From assembly GCF_000165425.1 (NCBI RefSeq), contig NW_001799647.1:266323-330322 (forward strand): a stretch of 64,000 bases of DNA, read 5' to 3'. Under the pieces are notes generated by a model. The model had not been told where the DNA came from. It searched no databases and saw only the letters and a list, made by a program, of their open reading frames with translations. This document shows, in pieces, positions 37,142 to 50,700 of this stretch. The translations under genes and the position numbers were made by a program. This stretch comes from Paramecium tetraurelia. Its lineage: Eukaryota; Ciliophora; Oligohymenophorea; Peniculida; Parameciidae. The number at the start of each line of letters is the position of its first letter. Positions within the stretch are counted from its first letter, which is position 1.

Positions 37142-37969
37142 TTTTTTGAATAAAAAATAATTGTATTTTTGATCACAATAACGAATTGTGCTGCATAATA
37201 AGAATTGCTTAATAAATAAATCGTTTAAATTTTTTCAAATCTATTAATCAAATCTCACAAAATGTTCCTCCCAAATCTCATATTCACACACATCCAAAGA
37301 CCACCTGCAAAAATCAATCCAATCCAAAATAACCATTATTAATATTATATTAAATGCAAGCGAGAAATCTCAGCGATGACAAACACATCACACATCCCAT
37401 CGACCGTATTAATTTCTACTTTAAAACCGAAGAACAAACCCTTTATTTATATACCAAGAAATGATCGAATTATCAAATAATACCACTCAATCCTATCTGC
37501 CCTACAAATAAACGTCTTTTCTCTTTTAATAGTGCACGTGTGTTTCTCTCTTAATTTGCAAATCAAAGTGGGAAATTATTAACAAATCAAATATTATTAA
37601 ATTTTAAAGAAAGACATCTTCAAATACGGAATTGATCACTCCTTAGAATCAATTTTATTCATTCGTTTTCAAATAGAAGTGATCAGTAAATTTTGGTTTT
37701 GTTTTTATCTGCTTAAAATAATATTTTGTTTTTATTTGACAAAATAAGCAAACAAACCGAAACAATAAAAAACATTTCTTCCTATCAGTTTTTTTTAAGT
37801 GATACATTTGATTAAAGAAAAAGAGAATGGATCAAAATTTCTTATGACTCATCAAATTTACAATGCTTTTTCAAATAATGATTGATTTTTTAATTTATAC
37901 TACATAATTATTTTATAATACATTATAATAAATTATAATTAGTATAAATAAAAATATAACATTAAATAA
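37142..37969. other. Long intergenic region
   Basis: 828 bp, AT-rich. One 36-codon plus-strand frame (37354-37464, MQARNLSDDKHITHPIDR...) has coding-like composition but no further support. A short inverted pair gatcact/agtgatc (about 37635 and 37679) is present. Otherwise nothing is seen. Confidence 0.4.
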
Positions 37970-38345
37970 TCATTTAATGAATTCTGTATTTGAATGAACT
38001 TTCATATAATTCAGATATTAAAGATGAGAGATATTTATATACATCAACACAGGGTTCCCCTTATATGAATATTCCAAAATATCCATTAATATTAGCTATA
38101 TTATGAAAGTAGGATTTAATGGAAAAGTATAATTTTAAACCTATTTATAGTATTAATATATTTTTTGTAATTTGTGATCCATACACTAACATCATAAGAT
38201 ACCCTAAATTCCCATGGCATTCCTGTAGTACTACATATCTCCTTTTACTTTACAATCTATATTCTCTTCAATCAAGTTTTTAATAATATGATCTATCACT
38301 TTTTGTCTTCAAATTAGTATTATTTGTAATTTACTTACTGTCAAA
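37970..38345 (-). pseudogene. Decayed remnant, possibly a ubiquitin-conjugating (E2-like) gene
   Basis: On the minus strand, coding-like blocks occur in more than one frame: HIIKNLIEENIDCKVKGDM, YTFPLNPTF, HNIANINGYFG and IQGEPCVDVYK, and NPVLMYINISHLQYLNYMKV ending at a TGA (37970-37972). Their order is reminiscent of an E2 fold (YPF.PP, HPNI, G..C.DV.K, P.L.I...L..L), but the frame is broken and a TGA interrupts it. The E2 resemblance is by eye only and weak; a non-E2 origin is quite possible. Confidence 0.35.
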
Positions 38346-38618
38346 TCATACATAACGATTGTATTAATAAAGAAAGTGTAAAATCTTTAGTTGAAAGATA
38401 ATATTTTATTTATTTTTGTAAATTTGAAGAGAAATGAATATCAACCAAGAATTAAATTAAATTTTATTTAGTAATATTATCTAAGCAGAATAATTTCACA
38501 CTTGTCACCAATTGTAATGTTTGTATAATTATTGTGTAAAAATTTAATAATATAATTTATCTCCATTCTGAATATATGTTCGAAGAATATTATTAGAAGT
38601 ATCTGACATTGGGGTCAA

Positions 38619-41353
38619 ATGTGCCTGAAGCTCAAGGGTTTGGGATTAAACTTTTTGATATTTTCTATTAAGAATTATGCCAACAACGAAATCGAAATAA
38701 ATCCTGAAAATTATCCTGACCTGGAAGTGGATGAAATTTAGGGATTGTTTCATTTACCAGTAGAGGCTCAAAAGAATATGTTCTGTTAGGTGTTTAAGAG
38801 CTTAGAATTGGAAGATGATTCAAAGATTTTGGGAGAATTACATGTAAAAGGAGAGACTCTTGGGATTTGGAGAACAAAGAAGTTAGAATTGAATTTAACT
38901 CATAAAAAGCTGATTGTGCCTAGAAAAGAAGGCAATATAGAAATGTCATTATCAAAATATGGAATAATGTGGGTTGGTTAGAAGAAGAGCAAAAGTTTGC
39001 ATTATTGCTTTATTTTAATTGCACACAATCAAGCAATATATGATCATTATAAGCAATTGATTTTGGGATCAGATGAAGAAGACTACGCTAAGAAATGGTT
39101 CAATTTGTTGAGTGGAGTCTGTGACAGTAAGCCAATCCAACCCAGAAGGATGAGTGTTGAATTCTCCAAACAAACAGTTTCCACTCCTCCTTTGAATAAA
39201 TCAGATTAATTGGATTTGAGCAAGAGTGACAATTACAATGAGAGTTGGCTCTTCTCCAAGCCTTCCAATAAGGACATGCAAAGAATCTCAGAATAGCCTG
39301 AATCACCAGATCCCTTGAAGAAGACTTAGTAAGAGACTTTTACTTGTTTCAATTAAGAGGAGAAATAATAATTCCAAGCATTCACTCCGTTAAGTACAGG
39401 GGAATTAGGCCCTAAAGTATCGAATCTTCCAACCTATTTGAATGATATGACTGTAGACAAATTTAAGTAGGGAGAATTTTATAGAGTAGGAAATAATGTA
39501 TACAAAAGCGTATCGAAGAAAGGATTGTACTAAGTTCAAGTTGTTTTAGAACATGATATTGAAGTGGTTAAACATTTCCTGTATGAGGGTTTTGGATTTA
39601 ATAAGTTCATAGTAAATGAATGGACAATGTTTGATTATTAGGATTACAAGGTTGTGGATCAGAGTAGAGTCAAATTAATATATGGATTCCAGAGGCAATC
39701 ATAATTGTATATCATGAGATACAAGGCATCTGATTGTGTCATAGAGAAATAACTCAATTCTGAAAATCCAATCTATTCAATAGCCAAATTTTTCAGAAAA
39801 TCAATTTAAAAGTATTCCTTTAGTGGAATTTAGAGAAGAAACCAAAATTATTCAACTGATTCGATGCCTCAATAAACAATTATTTAGATCATTTGTCAAC
39901 TCGAAGATGGAGCATACTATGATGCTTCCAATATAGCCTTTATGGAATAGTATCATTGTTTGGGAGATCATATTGATTATGTCATAAATTTTAGAGATCT
40001 GCATTTCGAATAATAACAATAGCAATCTACTATGTCTTTATCTAATCACTCTGAGGATTTTATTACTGAAAAATTCGATCAATCATTAGATTAGAAGATA
40101 CCAAACAATCTCATGGATCTATTGGAATTTGTATAATAGAATAAACATTGGGATGTCTGTTTGAATAATGAATTTCAATTGGAACCTATTGATGTAGAAC
40201 CTAAATACCTGAAATCCACATCAGAAGGGCATTTCTTATTGAAGAATTATTGGAAAGTGGATTAAAATTAAGGTGGTTTGCTCTATGTTGATTAGGTTGG
40301 ATTAAAGGAACAGAAGAAAGTGTTCTCGTACTTGCTGTCTCAAATAGGAACAAACTTAGCATCTGGAAAGTCAATCATGAGCATTAGTTTACCCGTGTAT
40401 GTCTTTGAAAAATAGAGTAATCTTCAGAGATACGCAAACTCACTTACTTACTTACAATATTTAGATGAGGCTGTGTCAAAGGATTATCTATTTCAATTTA
40501 AGAACTTCTTGCCCTATGGATATGGTACAATCATCTTATATTTGAATATGTGGAAACCATTTAATCCTATCCTTGGAGAAACCTACTCAGGATTCATCAA
40601 TGGCTGTCCTATTTATGCAGAGTAAGTGTCACATCATCCACCAATAAGCAATTTATTGATTTACGGAAAAGGATATAGGTAAGGAATTGAGTTATTATAT
40701 TAGAGTGAATCATCGTCTATGTACTATTGCAAGTATTTCAGCTAATTCAGTTAGTGGCATCAATTAAGGATATACAAAAGTGTACTTTTATGAATCTAAA
40801 AATGAACTCATTTTCTTGCCTTGTTCTGGGCTCTATACTGGGACATTGTATGGAGACAAACTGTTTTAGATGGTGGGTAAATTCCATGTTATCAATTTGA
40901 AACACAGATTAGTAGCAGAAATTAAGTTGAATCCTTATCCAGGTTCAGTTTGGAAAAAGAGGAGAGAACATTTGGATGATTATTATGAGGGTTGCATCTA
41001 TGAGGTGAGTGAAGAGTTCGTTAGAAGGTTCCAAAGAGATGGGTATTTGAAATTCAAAGAGTTGAGACAGAATGAAATTATTAGGGAAATTTCAAAAATT
41101 AATGGAGTGTGGCATAAGAATATGTTTATAGACAATCAGGAAATATGGAATATTAATACAGAACCTTATGTATTAGAAGATGAAGAGTATTTTATTGCAA
41201 TTATTATAATATAGTCACCCCTTACCATCGGATTCTAACTTTAGAGAAGATTTGATTGCATGGAAGACTGGAAATTTTGATTTAGCTATGAAGATGAAGA
41301 CCAAATTGGAGGAAGCACAAAGAGCTGATGCTAAATTAAGAAAAAAGCATTGA
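38619..41353 (+). CDS. Oxysterol-binding protein-related protein (ORP) with PH domain
   Basis: 893 residues with this start. ORPs exchange sterols or phosphoinositides between membranes at contact sites. A PH-like domain is seen at about residues 70-170 (LGELHVKGETLGIWRTKKLE ... AKKWFNLLSG). After a ~400-residue linker comes the OSBP domain: LLSQIGTNLASGKS, SLPVYVFEKQSNLQ, PFNPILGETYSG, the signature EQVSHHPPISN and the final LPSDSNFREDLIAWKTGNFD and LEEAQRADAKLRKK. Introns of 25 nt (about 40677-40701) and 28 nt (about 41190-41217) are required. A Met at 38576 opens another frame (MFEEYYQKYLTLGS) that could only join through an oddly long intron, so the Met at 38619 is preferred; the N-terminus is therefore uncertain. 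Confidence 0.9.
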
Positions 41354-41380
41354 ATGAATTTAATGATAATCTTCTAATAC

Positions 41381-42663
41381 TCATAAAAGTTATTGTGGTT
41401 TACCAAATAGATTCTCCAATACTTTATAAGGTCCACGTTGATCTACAAACAAATGCAGTTTTAAATTGTTTCTATTATATTCTCTTATATCAGATACGCC
41501 AATCATGTTTTTCAAGTATTTCTCCAACTCTATCAATTCTCTATCGTCTTTATTATCGTAGAAAGGAAGTATTGGTATCCCATTCTCCAATTGCCAAGCA
41601 TAAGAATATGAGGCATTGTCAATCAAAGCGACCTAACTTAACGATCTGTTTGTATTGTCACAAAATACTCTCAAGTCTTTAGTGTATAAGGAAGTATTAG
41701 TTTAAGTGCAACTTTCTCGAAATAATCGATGACTTATAATGGTGGAATCGGGGTCTAAATGATTGCAAACCTAATCAAATATTCTGGTTACCTTTTCTGC
41801 ATAGCAACTATGGGAAGCTGTAAAGACGATTATTTCAAAATGGTTTGAGAGATTTTTTAACATTTCTTTGGCATATGGTCTTACGTTAATTCCTGCCTTC
41901 ACAATTTGATGTTTAGAGACATTGATTTCCAAAACAACGTCGCAGGGAATCGAGGGTGTTTCATTGCAATGCACCAATGTTTCATCTAAATCAAAGAACA
42001 AAGTGAGTTATCCTTAGAGTGTTTATGATGTAATATACTTTAATGTTTCTTTGGTAATTTGTGAGATCGATTATAATCATTGTTATTTTGAGGAAAAAAT
42101 CTACAATTTAATCCCTAATAAGTTTGATGGAAGTGTTCACGATACATGCGAGAGAAGTAGTCTGAACCATTGGTATCGAAAGCCCTTTAGAGTTTGCTTA
42201 GGTAATAGATTTCGTTTCTTTTATTTTGGCTCTGTGATCTAGGCTTTGATGAAGGACTTGCGATACGAAATGATTGCAATCGAGATTAAGGAGTGAGTGA
42301 GTATGGTTTGATTTGAGCGGGCATGTCAATTTTTGGATCAATGGCCATTACTTTCTTCTTCAATGGCGATTAAATCAATTTGGTCTCAACTCTAGTAACA
42401 AATTTATTCAACATTGTGTCATTATCTATTGATTTTTAATTTCTTTTCTCTTTTATTTTGCTCTTCAAGGCATCATTATTTAAGAGTTATGCTTACCCAT
42501 AATCAGGAGCTTTCATATTTGCTAAACTCAGAAAAAACCCCCCGGGTTGATCAGAATTCTTGGATGAAGATGGATACATTTTGCTCTTCTTCAAATCTAT
42601 TATCTAAGAATTTGCGATGCGATCATGTCTTGAAAACTTGGATCCATTCCTAGATAAACTCAT
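41381..42663 (-). CDS. SCP/NIF-type CTD-like phosphatase
   Basis: 411 residues. The catalytic domain (about residues 200-400) contains FFDLDETLVHCNE, the DxDxT motif with the nucleophilic Asp; it continues GINVRPYAKEMLKNLSNHFE, IIVFTASHSCYAEKV, CNHLDPDSTIISHRLFRESC and VALIDNASYSYAWQLENGIP, with the second Asp motif. This is the small C-terminal-domain phosphatase (SCP/NIF) pattern; such enzymes dephosphorylate Pol II CTD or other Ser/Thr substrates, Mg-dependent. The N-terminal ~190 residues are basic and Ser/Lys/Gln-rich, probably disordered. Introns: 26 nt (42013-42038) and 21 nt (41771-41791). Its stop is 27 bp from the ORP stop (convergent). Confidence 0.92.
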
Positions 42664-43042
42664 TGAAATTATATTTTAAATATATTATTTCAATTAATTT
42701 CCTCATTCTCAATAAAGTAGTATCCAAATCATATAGTAAAATTCAATTGAGCATTGTAACCCTCTTAGTTCCAGGCGTGTCTCTGTTTTAAGTATAAATA
42801 TTAATAATGAATATAATAAACATTTTCATTTTTAGAAACTTTCGCTATTTTATTTTGTAAATCATATCAAAATTGTAAGTGTGTCAACTAGAATTTACAG
42901 ATAATTTTATTCGATGCATATTAAATGATTTTTATTGAACTCAGAAGATAAATATTCAATTCTGATTGTTAAGAGTTAATTTATGCTTGTGTATTCGAAT
43001 ATTAGTATCAATTAAAATTATCTAAATTGAAATATTAAACAA
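42664..43042. other. Divergent intergenic region
   Basis: 379 bp of AT-rich DNA between two divergent starts; it should hold both promoters. No gene seen. Confidence 0.5.
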
Positions 43043-44010
43043 ATGGGTTGTGTATCGAGTAAAGATTAGCCCCATTAACAATTCAATATCAAATTACCTG
43101 ATTCAAGTACTCCAATGCTTTAACATTATTTAGTCAATCAAACTACTCTCCAAACAGATTTAGATTTATCTGACTCTTAAGATTAATATTTACAAATTGG
43201 AATGAATATTAGCAGTCTGGGGGAGCTTCATCCTAAAGTTCAACAGGTGCATCAAGAATTGGGAGATTTATTCCAAAATCTTTAAGGCCAGTATATGCTG
43301 ATGCCGGATCAAAGTATATTTTACGGACAAACTCTCAATGGGAAGAGGAATGGCTAAGGAAAATAGCACTGGTAGAAGGAGGGCAATTTTTTAGAAGGGT
43401 AAAATCTATATTCTAATTTATAAAGGACTTGGATCGATAATCAACTAAATGGAAGAGCTAGGATGATTTATCCAAATGGCGATTAGTATTATAAATAATT
43501 AATATTTGTGTAGTTTCGATGGCAATTTTGTCAATAATGTGGCTAATGGCATTGGCAAATTTGTGAATTCTCGAAAAGAAGTGAGGGGATTTTGGCTTAA
43601 TAATAAATTGATTGGAGAAGGCACTGAAATAAGAAAAAATGGAACAACTTATGTGGGACAATTTTAAGACGGCAAAATTCATGGACAAGGCAAATTTGAA
43701 TTCGCTAATGGATGTGTCTATAAGGGTACTGTGCATAAAGGAAAGATGCATGGTAATGGAGAACTTATTTTCAACGACAACACCAGGTATGTTGGAGAAT
43801 TCAGAAACAATTGCATCCAAGGTAGTGGAATCTATGAAGCCAACATTCCTATTTAAGGTTGGGTAAGAATTAAAATAATAATTTAAGTTTCACTCAAAAT
43901 ATGAACATTAAACTATGTTTCTTTATTTTTTCAGACAAGAAACACCAGTCTTAATTGACAACCAAGATTGCGCTCTAATTTAAAAATAATTAAGTACTTT
44001 TTTTGATTGA
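43043..44010 (+). CDS. MORN-repeat protein with N-terminal acylation motif
   Basis: About 298 residues. The N-terminus is MGCVSSKDQ: Gly2 with Ser at position 6 is a myristoylation pattern, and Cys3 fits palmitoylation, so the protein is probably membrane-attached. After a ~100-residue linker come six to seven MORN repeats (for example YVGQFQDGKIHGQGKFEFAN and YKGTVHKGKMHGNGELIFND), which in ciliates often mark cortical or basal-body proteins. A 28-nt intron (43486-43513) is needed inside the repeats. The C-terminal end (after about 43860) needs two more introns, of 25 and 18 nt, and is less certain; without them translation stops at about 43902. Confidence 0.82.
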
Positions 44011-44736
44011 ATAATATACTTTTCTTTATCTATTAAATTAGTATCAATTCTAAAAAATCTAATTATCATTATTAAGGAAAATAAATGAAGCATTGATCCA
44101 CTAATTCATCAATAAGTTTGATGACATCTTGTAAAAAATTAAATAATAGGATCATTCTTTTTCATCTTAAAATGCCTTTAATGTATTCTCAAATGATTTT
44201 TTAAAAAAGATATTGGGTAACATATTTGTCAATACAAATGTATTGTAAATGTCATTTCTCTTAATAGCTAAATATTTATTTTGCATTACAATTTTGAAAA
44301 AGTATTCCAACCATTTATGGATAGAACTGAATTTAAAGACTTAATAAAAATTAAAATGTAACATTATATATTTTTGCTTTATAAAACTATTTATCTATCA
44401 TCATAATCCTTAATAACATATTTTATAACCACATTTCGAAATAGAAACGATAATTATATTATCCTTAAGTAAAGAAAAGCAGATATGATGATAATGTAAT
44501 TTTTTACTATTTAATTTCATTTATGAAAAAGGTAGTTGATAAAGAGGAGCTTAATAGTTTTTCTAAAGATTTTTGAGATAACATTGAATGTTGGATATTC
44601 AATAATTAATATAAATTATATATACTTCAAAAGTAATAATTTATTTTTAAATAATTGCATTTAATAAAAATTTTAGATGGAACAACAGCAAAAATAAAAT
44701 ATATAAATTATATAAACTTTTATATAATCTCCTGAC
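44011..44736. other. AT-rich intergenic region
   Basis: 726 bp. There is weak coding-like minus-strand composition around 44090-44360 but no continuous frame. An upstream in-frame Met of the next gene lies at 44677; the section 44677-44736 would only add a Gln/Ile-rich leader to it. Confidence 0.4.
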
Positions 44737-47700
44737 ATGATACTAATAAGTCTTTTATTATTAAATATCAGGATGATGAACTGTTTTGAAATTATTACAA
44801 TGAATCCAGCTAATCAATATCAAAGGAAATTAGTTTAATTAACAGAGAATAAGTATAATACTGATAGTTGTTTGTCCTATGGATTGTGGTCAAAGTATAA
44901 TCCTCTTAGTACAATAGCTTAGATAGGAATGTATGGATTACTCGATAATCACTGCTTTCATTTGCATAATGCAATTGATTAGTATTCGTAAAGTTTAAAT
45001 CTAATTTATTATGATTGTTTAGACTCGGTTTCAAGGAAAATACAAAAAACAATCTTATTTATTAATAATATGGATGAACAGAATAGATTTACATTAGAAA
45101 TTGATTCATTTGACTATGAAAACACTTGGTATTACTTACAACTAATAGTATAACCATCATAAGATATATTTAAATTAATATTCATTAAAAGATAGGTTGT
45201 TTAATTTGAAGCAATTAATTAAATGAAATACCCCTTTAAAGATGAAAACTTAATATTATCATTTGGAGGTAATTTTATAGTACGTAATTCAAAGATCCTT
45301 GATGTAAAAGATGGTGAAATATTCTCATATTTTCCAGGTACTATTATTTTGCAAGACTTTTCAATTTAAAGCTTAGCAATTGATTTTGATTTTATCAATA
45401 TTGCAAATCAAGCATACGAATAATTTGAGTAATGTGTTTGCTAGTCAAATAAGATATTCTTGATTGGAGATAAGAACCTTAAAGAATAAGATTAGGATAT
45501 CTATATTTCAGATAATATCAATTGTGATTCATTTATACTTGTAGGATGGATTAAAATTAAAGAAATTATAAATCCATCTGGACTACTCAGTTATTAGCTA
45601 ATAAAAGTCTCAACAAATTTATAGAATCCCATATTTCAGAATTAAAATTTATCTCCCTTCTAACTACTCTATCATATAACCCCATTACAAAATGAAATAG
45701 AAATTACCACGTATAGTTATAATTTTCCAGATGTTTCTATTGACTTTTCAGATAATCCTTTCCTAATGAAGAAGACGTTACTTATCAAAAATAAGATTAT
45801 GCTTTGGCATCATCTCAAAGTTGAATTATAGGAAGATAAGTTAAATGTGGTAATTACATTTTATGAAGGTCCTGAGATATTTTAATATGATGTTAAATTT
45901 GAGGTTGATTAATTTCATAATTGTTAATTTAAAATTGAATTTGGCAATTGCTAGTAAACTCAAATTAATTATTTAAACACCCAAATGAGAAATTTGCAAT
46001 TTTTTAATTGTTAAAAAGAACTTACAACTTAAAATTGTCATTAAAGTTGTTATGAATGCGATGGTCCAACTAATCAAGATTGTTTGTCTTGTTCGATTGA
46101 ATCACAAAGAATCTATATTCCAGAACATAAAGTCTGCGTTTGTCCATTTAACACAATAGATAATCAAAATAAATGCCAAACCTACAAAGATTCAAATCTT
46201 AGATTGATTGAAGATAAAAATCTTAATGTTAATTAGAATTGCAAATACGGATTTTTTGAGTTGGATGGAGAGTGTATATAATGGTATAAAATCAAATAGC
46301 ATTTAGTCCTTCAATGATTAAGAAAGATTTTCTTAGTTGTGTAGAATGTCTGAACAACCCTAAGTCATGGTTTAAGTATCCAATTTGTGAAAAATCTTTA
46401 GTGATAAAACTAAATACTGATTATTATGATGCCTCATTACAATTTGGCGATGTCCAATATTACTATGATGGAATATAACTCAATCCTATTCATTATACTA
46501 ATTCATTTAGATATGAAACTGACATTTAAAATATTACAAACATTTTCAAAGAATTTTAATTATCCTAAAACTATTTTAGACAATTTTGCTAACAAAAGGA
46601 TTTTGCTGAAACTGATTAATTCATCTGTTATGAATGCTTTCTTTAATATTGTTAATATTGTTAAGTTACTCCTACTAATTTCATATGTGTAAAGTGTTAT
46701 GGTAATTATGAATTAATAGATGGTGAATGTATATTTTCAACTGAAATTAAGGCAAGATCAAAACCAGTTTGTTTACCACCATATTATTATTCATTTGAAA
46801 ACTATTGTAAAATTTGTGAAATCAAAAATTGCATTTACTGTTTTGAATACTCTACTGATAATTTACAATTTTGCTCATTAGTAGATTTATTAAATATGAA
46901 TTTAAAATTCTAACGTAACGTTAGAACAGGTTGTGCACTTTGTGAACAAAACTTCATTTTTGATTTCACTTTAGAATTATGCTTACATTAAATCCCCTAG
47001 ATTAAAAATTGCCAAAGATCGTATATCAATTTATAGAATAAGGAAGAATGTGTTTCATCAACGAATGATGACTTCTAAATTGCACCAGAGATATCTAATT
47101 GTTAGGATTATATTGATAACTGTCAAACATGCTCACTTAATGTAGATCTTTAAATCAAATGTGTTGTTTGTTAAGATAAATTCATGATCGAAAATGACTA
47201 ATGCTATTAAAATGAAGAATTTGATTCATAGAAAATCTCAATATATAATTAAACAAACAAGATCCAAAGTTTTATTCTTTAATTTGTTCCAAAATTGAAA
47301 TAATATGTTTATAATAAATTTTTAAATTAATCAAAACCCATAATATGTGACCCCAATTGTATTATATGTGATTAGACTACTACTTATTGTAAACAATGCC
47401 CATTAAATTATTACAAAAAATATATTATAACATTGCCAAGCAAACTGTGTTTATAATGTCATCCTCTATGTTAAGTGTGTTTACAACGATCAAATAAAGA
47501 TATTGAAGTAAGAACATAAAACATAATGATTAGCGCGACTTTCCTTATTTAATTGTTGATGATAAAAGCTAAAACTATACCAACAAATGTATTAAACCAT
47601 ACAACGATCCTTCCTTTTCTTTTGACCCTTACTTATAAAGTGTGAGGTATTGCTTGACAAAAGATTGCAAAGATCATTTTTTCTTAGATCTTCCGTATTA

Positions 47701-50700
47701 ATCATGTGATTTTTCAAGATTTAATAGATTTTATGAGTCAAAAATCAATACAGATTATTGCAATTAAATCGGAATGGAGATCTTGACTATTGAATTAGTA
47801 TTGAATGTCTTAGATTAGTAATGTTTTCTAATACTTCCATTCATTATTCAAACTGAATTAAAATAAAAAGTTTTTAGTTTAAAAAGAGTCAACTTTAAAT
47901 TCTCATCACAATAATATTTAGAAATAACATCATTTACTTCTAATCCTTTCAAAAATTATGATTAAGTTGAGATTAGCAATTTAGGATTTGTACTTGATGC
48001 AGATTAGCATTTTATCTTTTACAATAGCAATAAAAAAATTGATTTAATACTTAAGAATTTTACAATAACTTAGAGTATACTTTAGAATATTGATTCATTA
48101 TTTTAGACAGAAGTGTTTGGAAATATAACTTTGAATAATTTTACTATAATAGACACTACCCTTATCAATTCCTCATTGTTTAATTTTCATTCATATTAAA
48201 TGCTGGGATCAATTACAATAACAAATTTATAAATTAAAAATTGTACCTTTATAGAATCGGCATTATTTAAATTATCCTAAATTGAATCTTTATTATCATA
48301 TTAATATCTCTAAATGCAGTAATGTAACTTAACAAAATCCTCAATCTTTAGTTTTGAGAGCAATTATCAAAACTAAAGAACATTAACTGGATTGAATACA
48401 ATGATATTAAATAATAAATTCTACAATTCTTAATTAATAAATAGCACTCTTTTAATTGAAGTAAGTTTATACAATTTTAAATTGAGTTTGAACCTTATGG
48501 AAAACTCTATAATGATATCGGTTAATTATAATATTACAATGAGTTTGATAAGTATTGATCAAAATGTATTTGTTTTTTCTTAATTCCTATCAATTAATCA
48601 GATATAATTAAGGAATCATATTTAATGTAATATTACAAATTTCGAAGCAAACGAAAATCAGTTTTAGGGATCCAGTTTAATTTTGGTGTTTTCAACTTTA
48701 TCAACAAATTTCCTCCTAATTGAATTTTACTAATTCAAAATAATAAATAATAGCAAATATTCTATTCATAATGAAAATAATCCATTATTTTGCATAAATA
48801 GTTAAGAAATTCGCATTTCCAATTTTATAATTTTTGATAACGACGATTTGATGATATTTTAATTGTCTGAGAACAACAAAATCTCTATCTCGAACGTCAT
48901 ATTTTAGAACACAATCCAAAATTTTAAAATTCCTTTATCATAATCTTGTTTAATTACAAACAAGAAAAACAAATTACTTTATGTTTCTGGATTTACTACT
49001 ATTTACATTTAGAATTTACATATCTCGAAAATTGTGAGTGTTGATGAACCATTAATCTAGATCAATCCAAGCTATTAAAATTTATCATATGTTATGAGTT
49101 ATGTTGAGATGATTAATATTACATTTACTCATAATATTCTCATCTAATCAACATTAGTTAATCAAATTTCTTTGTTAATAATAGAATCTGAATATAGGGA
49201 GAGCATTCTACTAGAAAATATTAAATTTGAAGAAAACTTTTTACATTCTTATTCTAGTAGTGCAGTAATGGCAACAGTCAGTTTATTATACATTTAAACT
49301 TCATTAAGTTAAACAAAAGTAGAAAATTTTCTTAGTAAAAATAATGCACTCACCAATTCTTCAAATTCCTTTATTACAGTAATGTCAGCTCATGTAATGT
49401 TATCTAATTTTTCAATTCAAAACCACAATTTTTTATCATAATAATTATGGGTTAAATACTATGAACTTATATTCAACGAAAATCTGCATTAAGATAATTT
49501 AAACTAAATAATTTTCTAAATTTTATAGATAAAGAATATTGGAGGAGCAGGATCATTTTTAGTTTAAAACATATCCTGTATAAATTGTTCATTTTCTAAA
49601 ATTCTTGCAACTTAAAGCTTAATTTTTGAAATCACTACTACAGAAGCAGGTTGTATAGATTTATAGAATATCACAATAGATTAAGTTGAAAATAATCCCT
49701 AATCAACTGAAAAAGGCTCAGGGTGCTTTAGCATTTATTCATCGAATAGTAAATTAAATCTTAGGTTAGTAAATGCTTTTTTATCAAATATTTTTAATAG
49801 GATGGCTTCTTTGATATTCACTATTACTCCTTCAAAATCATAAAATATCATATTATTCTAAGATACAAATATAACAAATTGTATTTCATTGTTAAATTAA
49901 ATAATCAATATATAATTTTCATCTTTGATAGCTAATAAAAACATAGTAACTATAAAAAATATACGAATTACTTAAAATTTATAAGTATGGACTGAATATT
50001 TTACTAAAGTTAGGGATATATCCATTTAAGAAATTACAGAAACTATAAATAATTAAAATTCTTTAATTTCATTACAAAATTGCATTACTTTGATTGAAGA
50101 CTTTGTTATAGAAGGAATCATAGTTAATTCTATCTTCTATTTTGCGAATTTACCAAAATTAAAATTAAATAATGTTAAATTGGACAAAATCTCAGTTTTG
50201 TATTCATTCAATCTCATTTAAGTTATGTAATTCTCATAAATAAAATCTATGATTGTTATTGAAAATTTAAGTATCAAAAATATTTAGCTTTATTAAAATA
50301 ATTTGACACCTTACTCAACTTACTCCTAAAGCATGTACAATATACGAGGTTGTAAAATAGTTTAACAATTTTATGAGACTTATTCACAAGATTATTTTTA
50401 CTCTTATGTTAATTCTATTTAATCGAATGATAAACAAGAAGAAGGTTCATTCATTTATATTTAAAGTATTTCAAATTCAAATGGAATCTACTTTCAAGAT
50501 GTTACTTTTGAGCATAATAATTGTTAATAATGTTAAAATGGCCTTGTCTTTTTTGAATTATCAGATATTCAATTTATTAAGCTTGATAACTTTAATTGCA
50601 ATTATAATTAAATCAATAAGTTTGGATGTCTACATTTCTCATCGAATACCTATCTTAGGTAAAAAGTATTGATTAAAAATTCTAATTTCCTTTTTAATAA

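Noticed and set aside
37577-37700. Inverted gatcact/agtgatc pair as a structured element
   Set aside because: Only seven bases, ~40 bp apart, in AT-rich DNA; easily due to chance.
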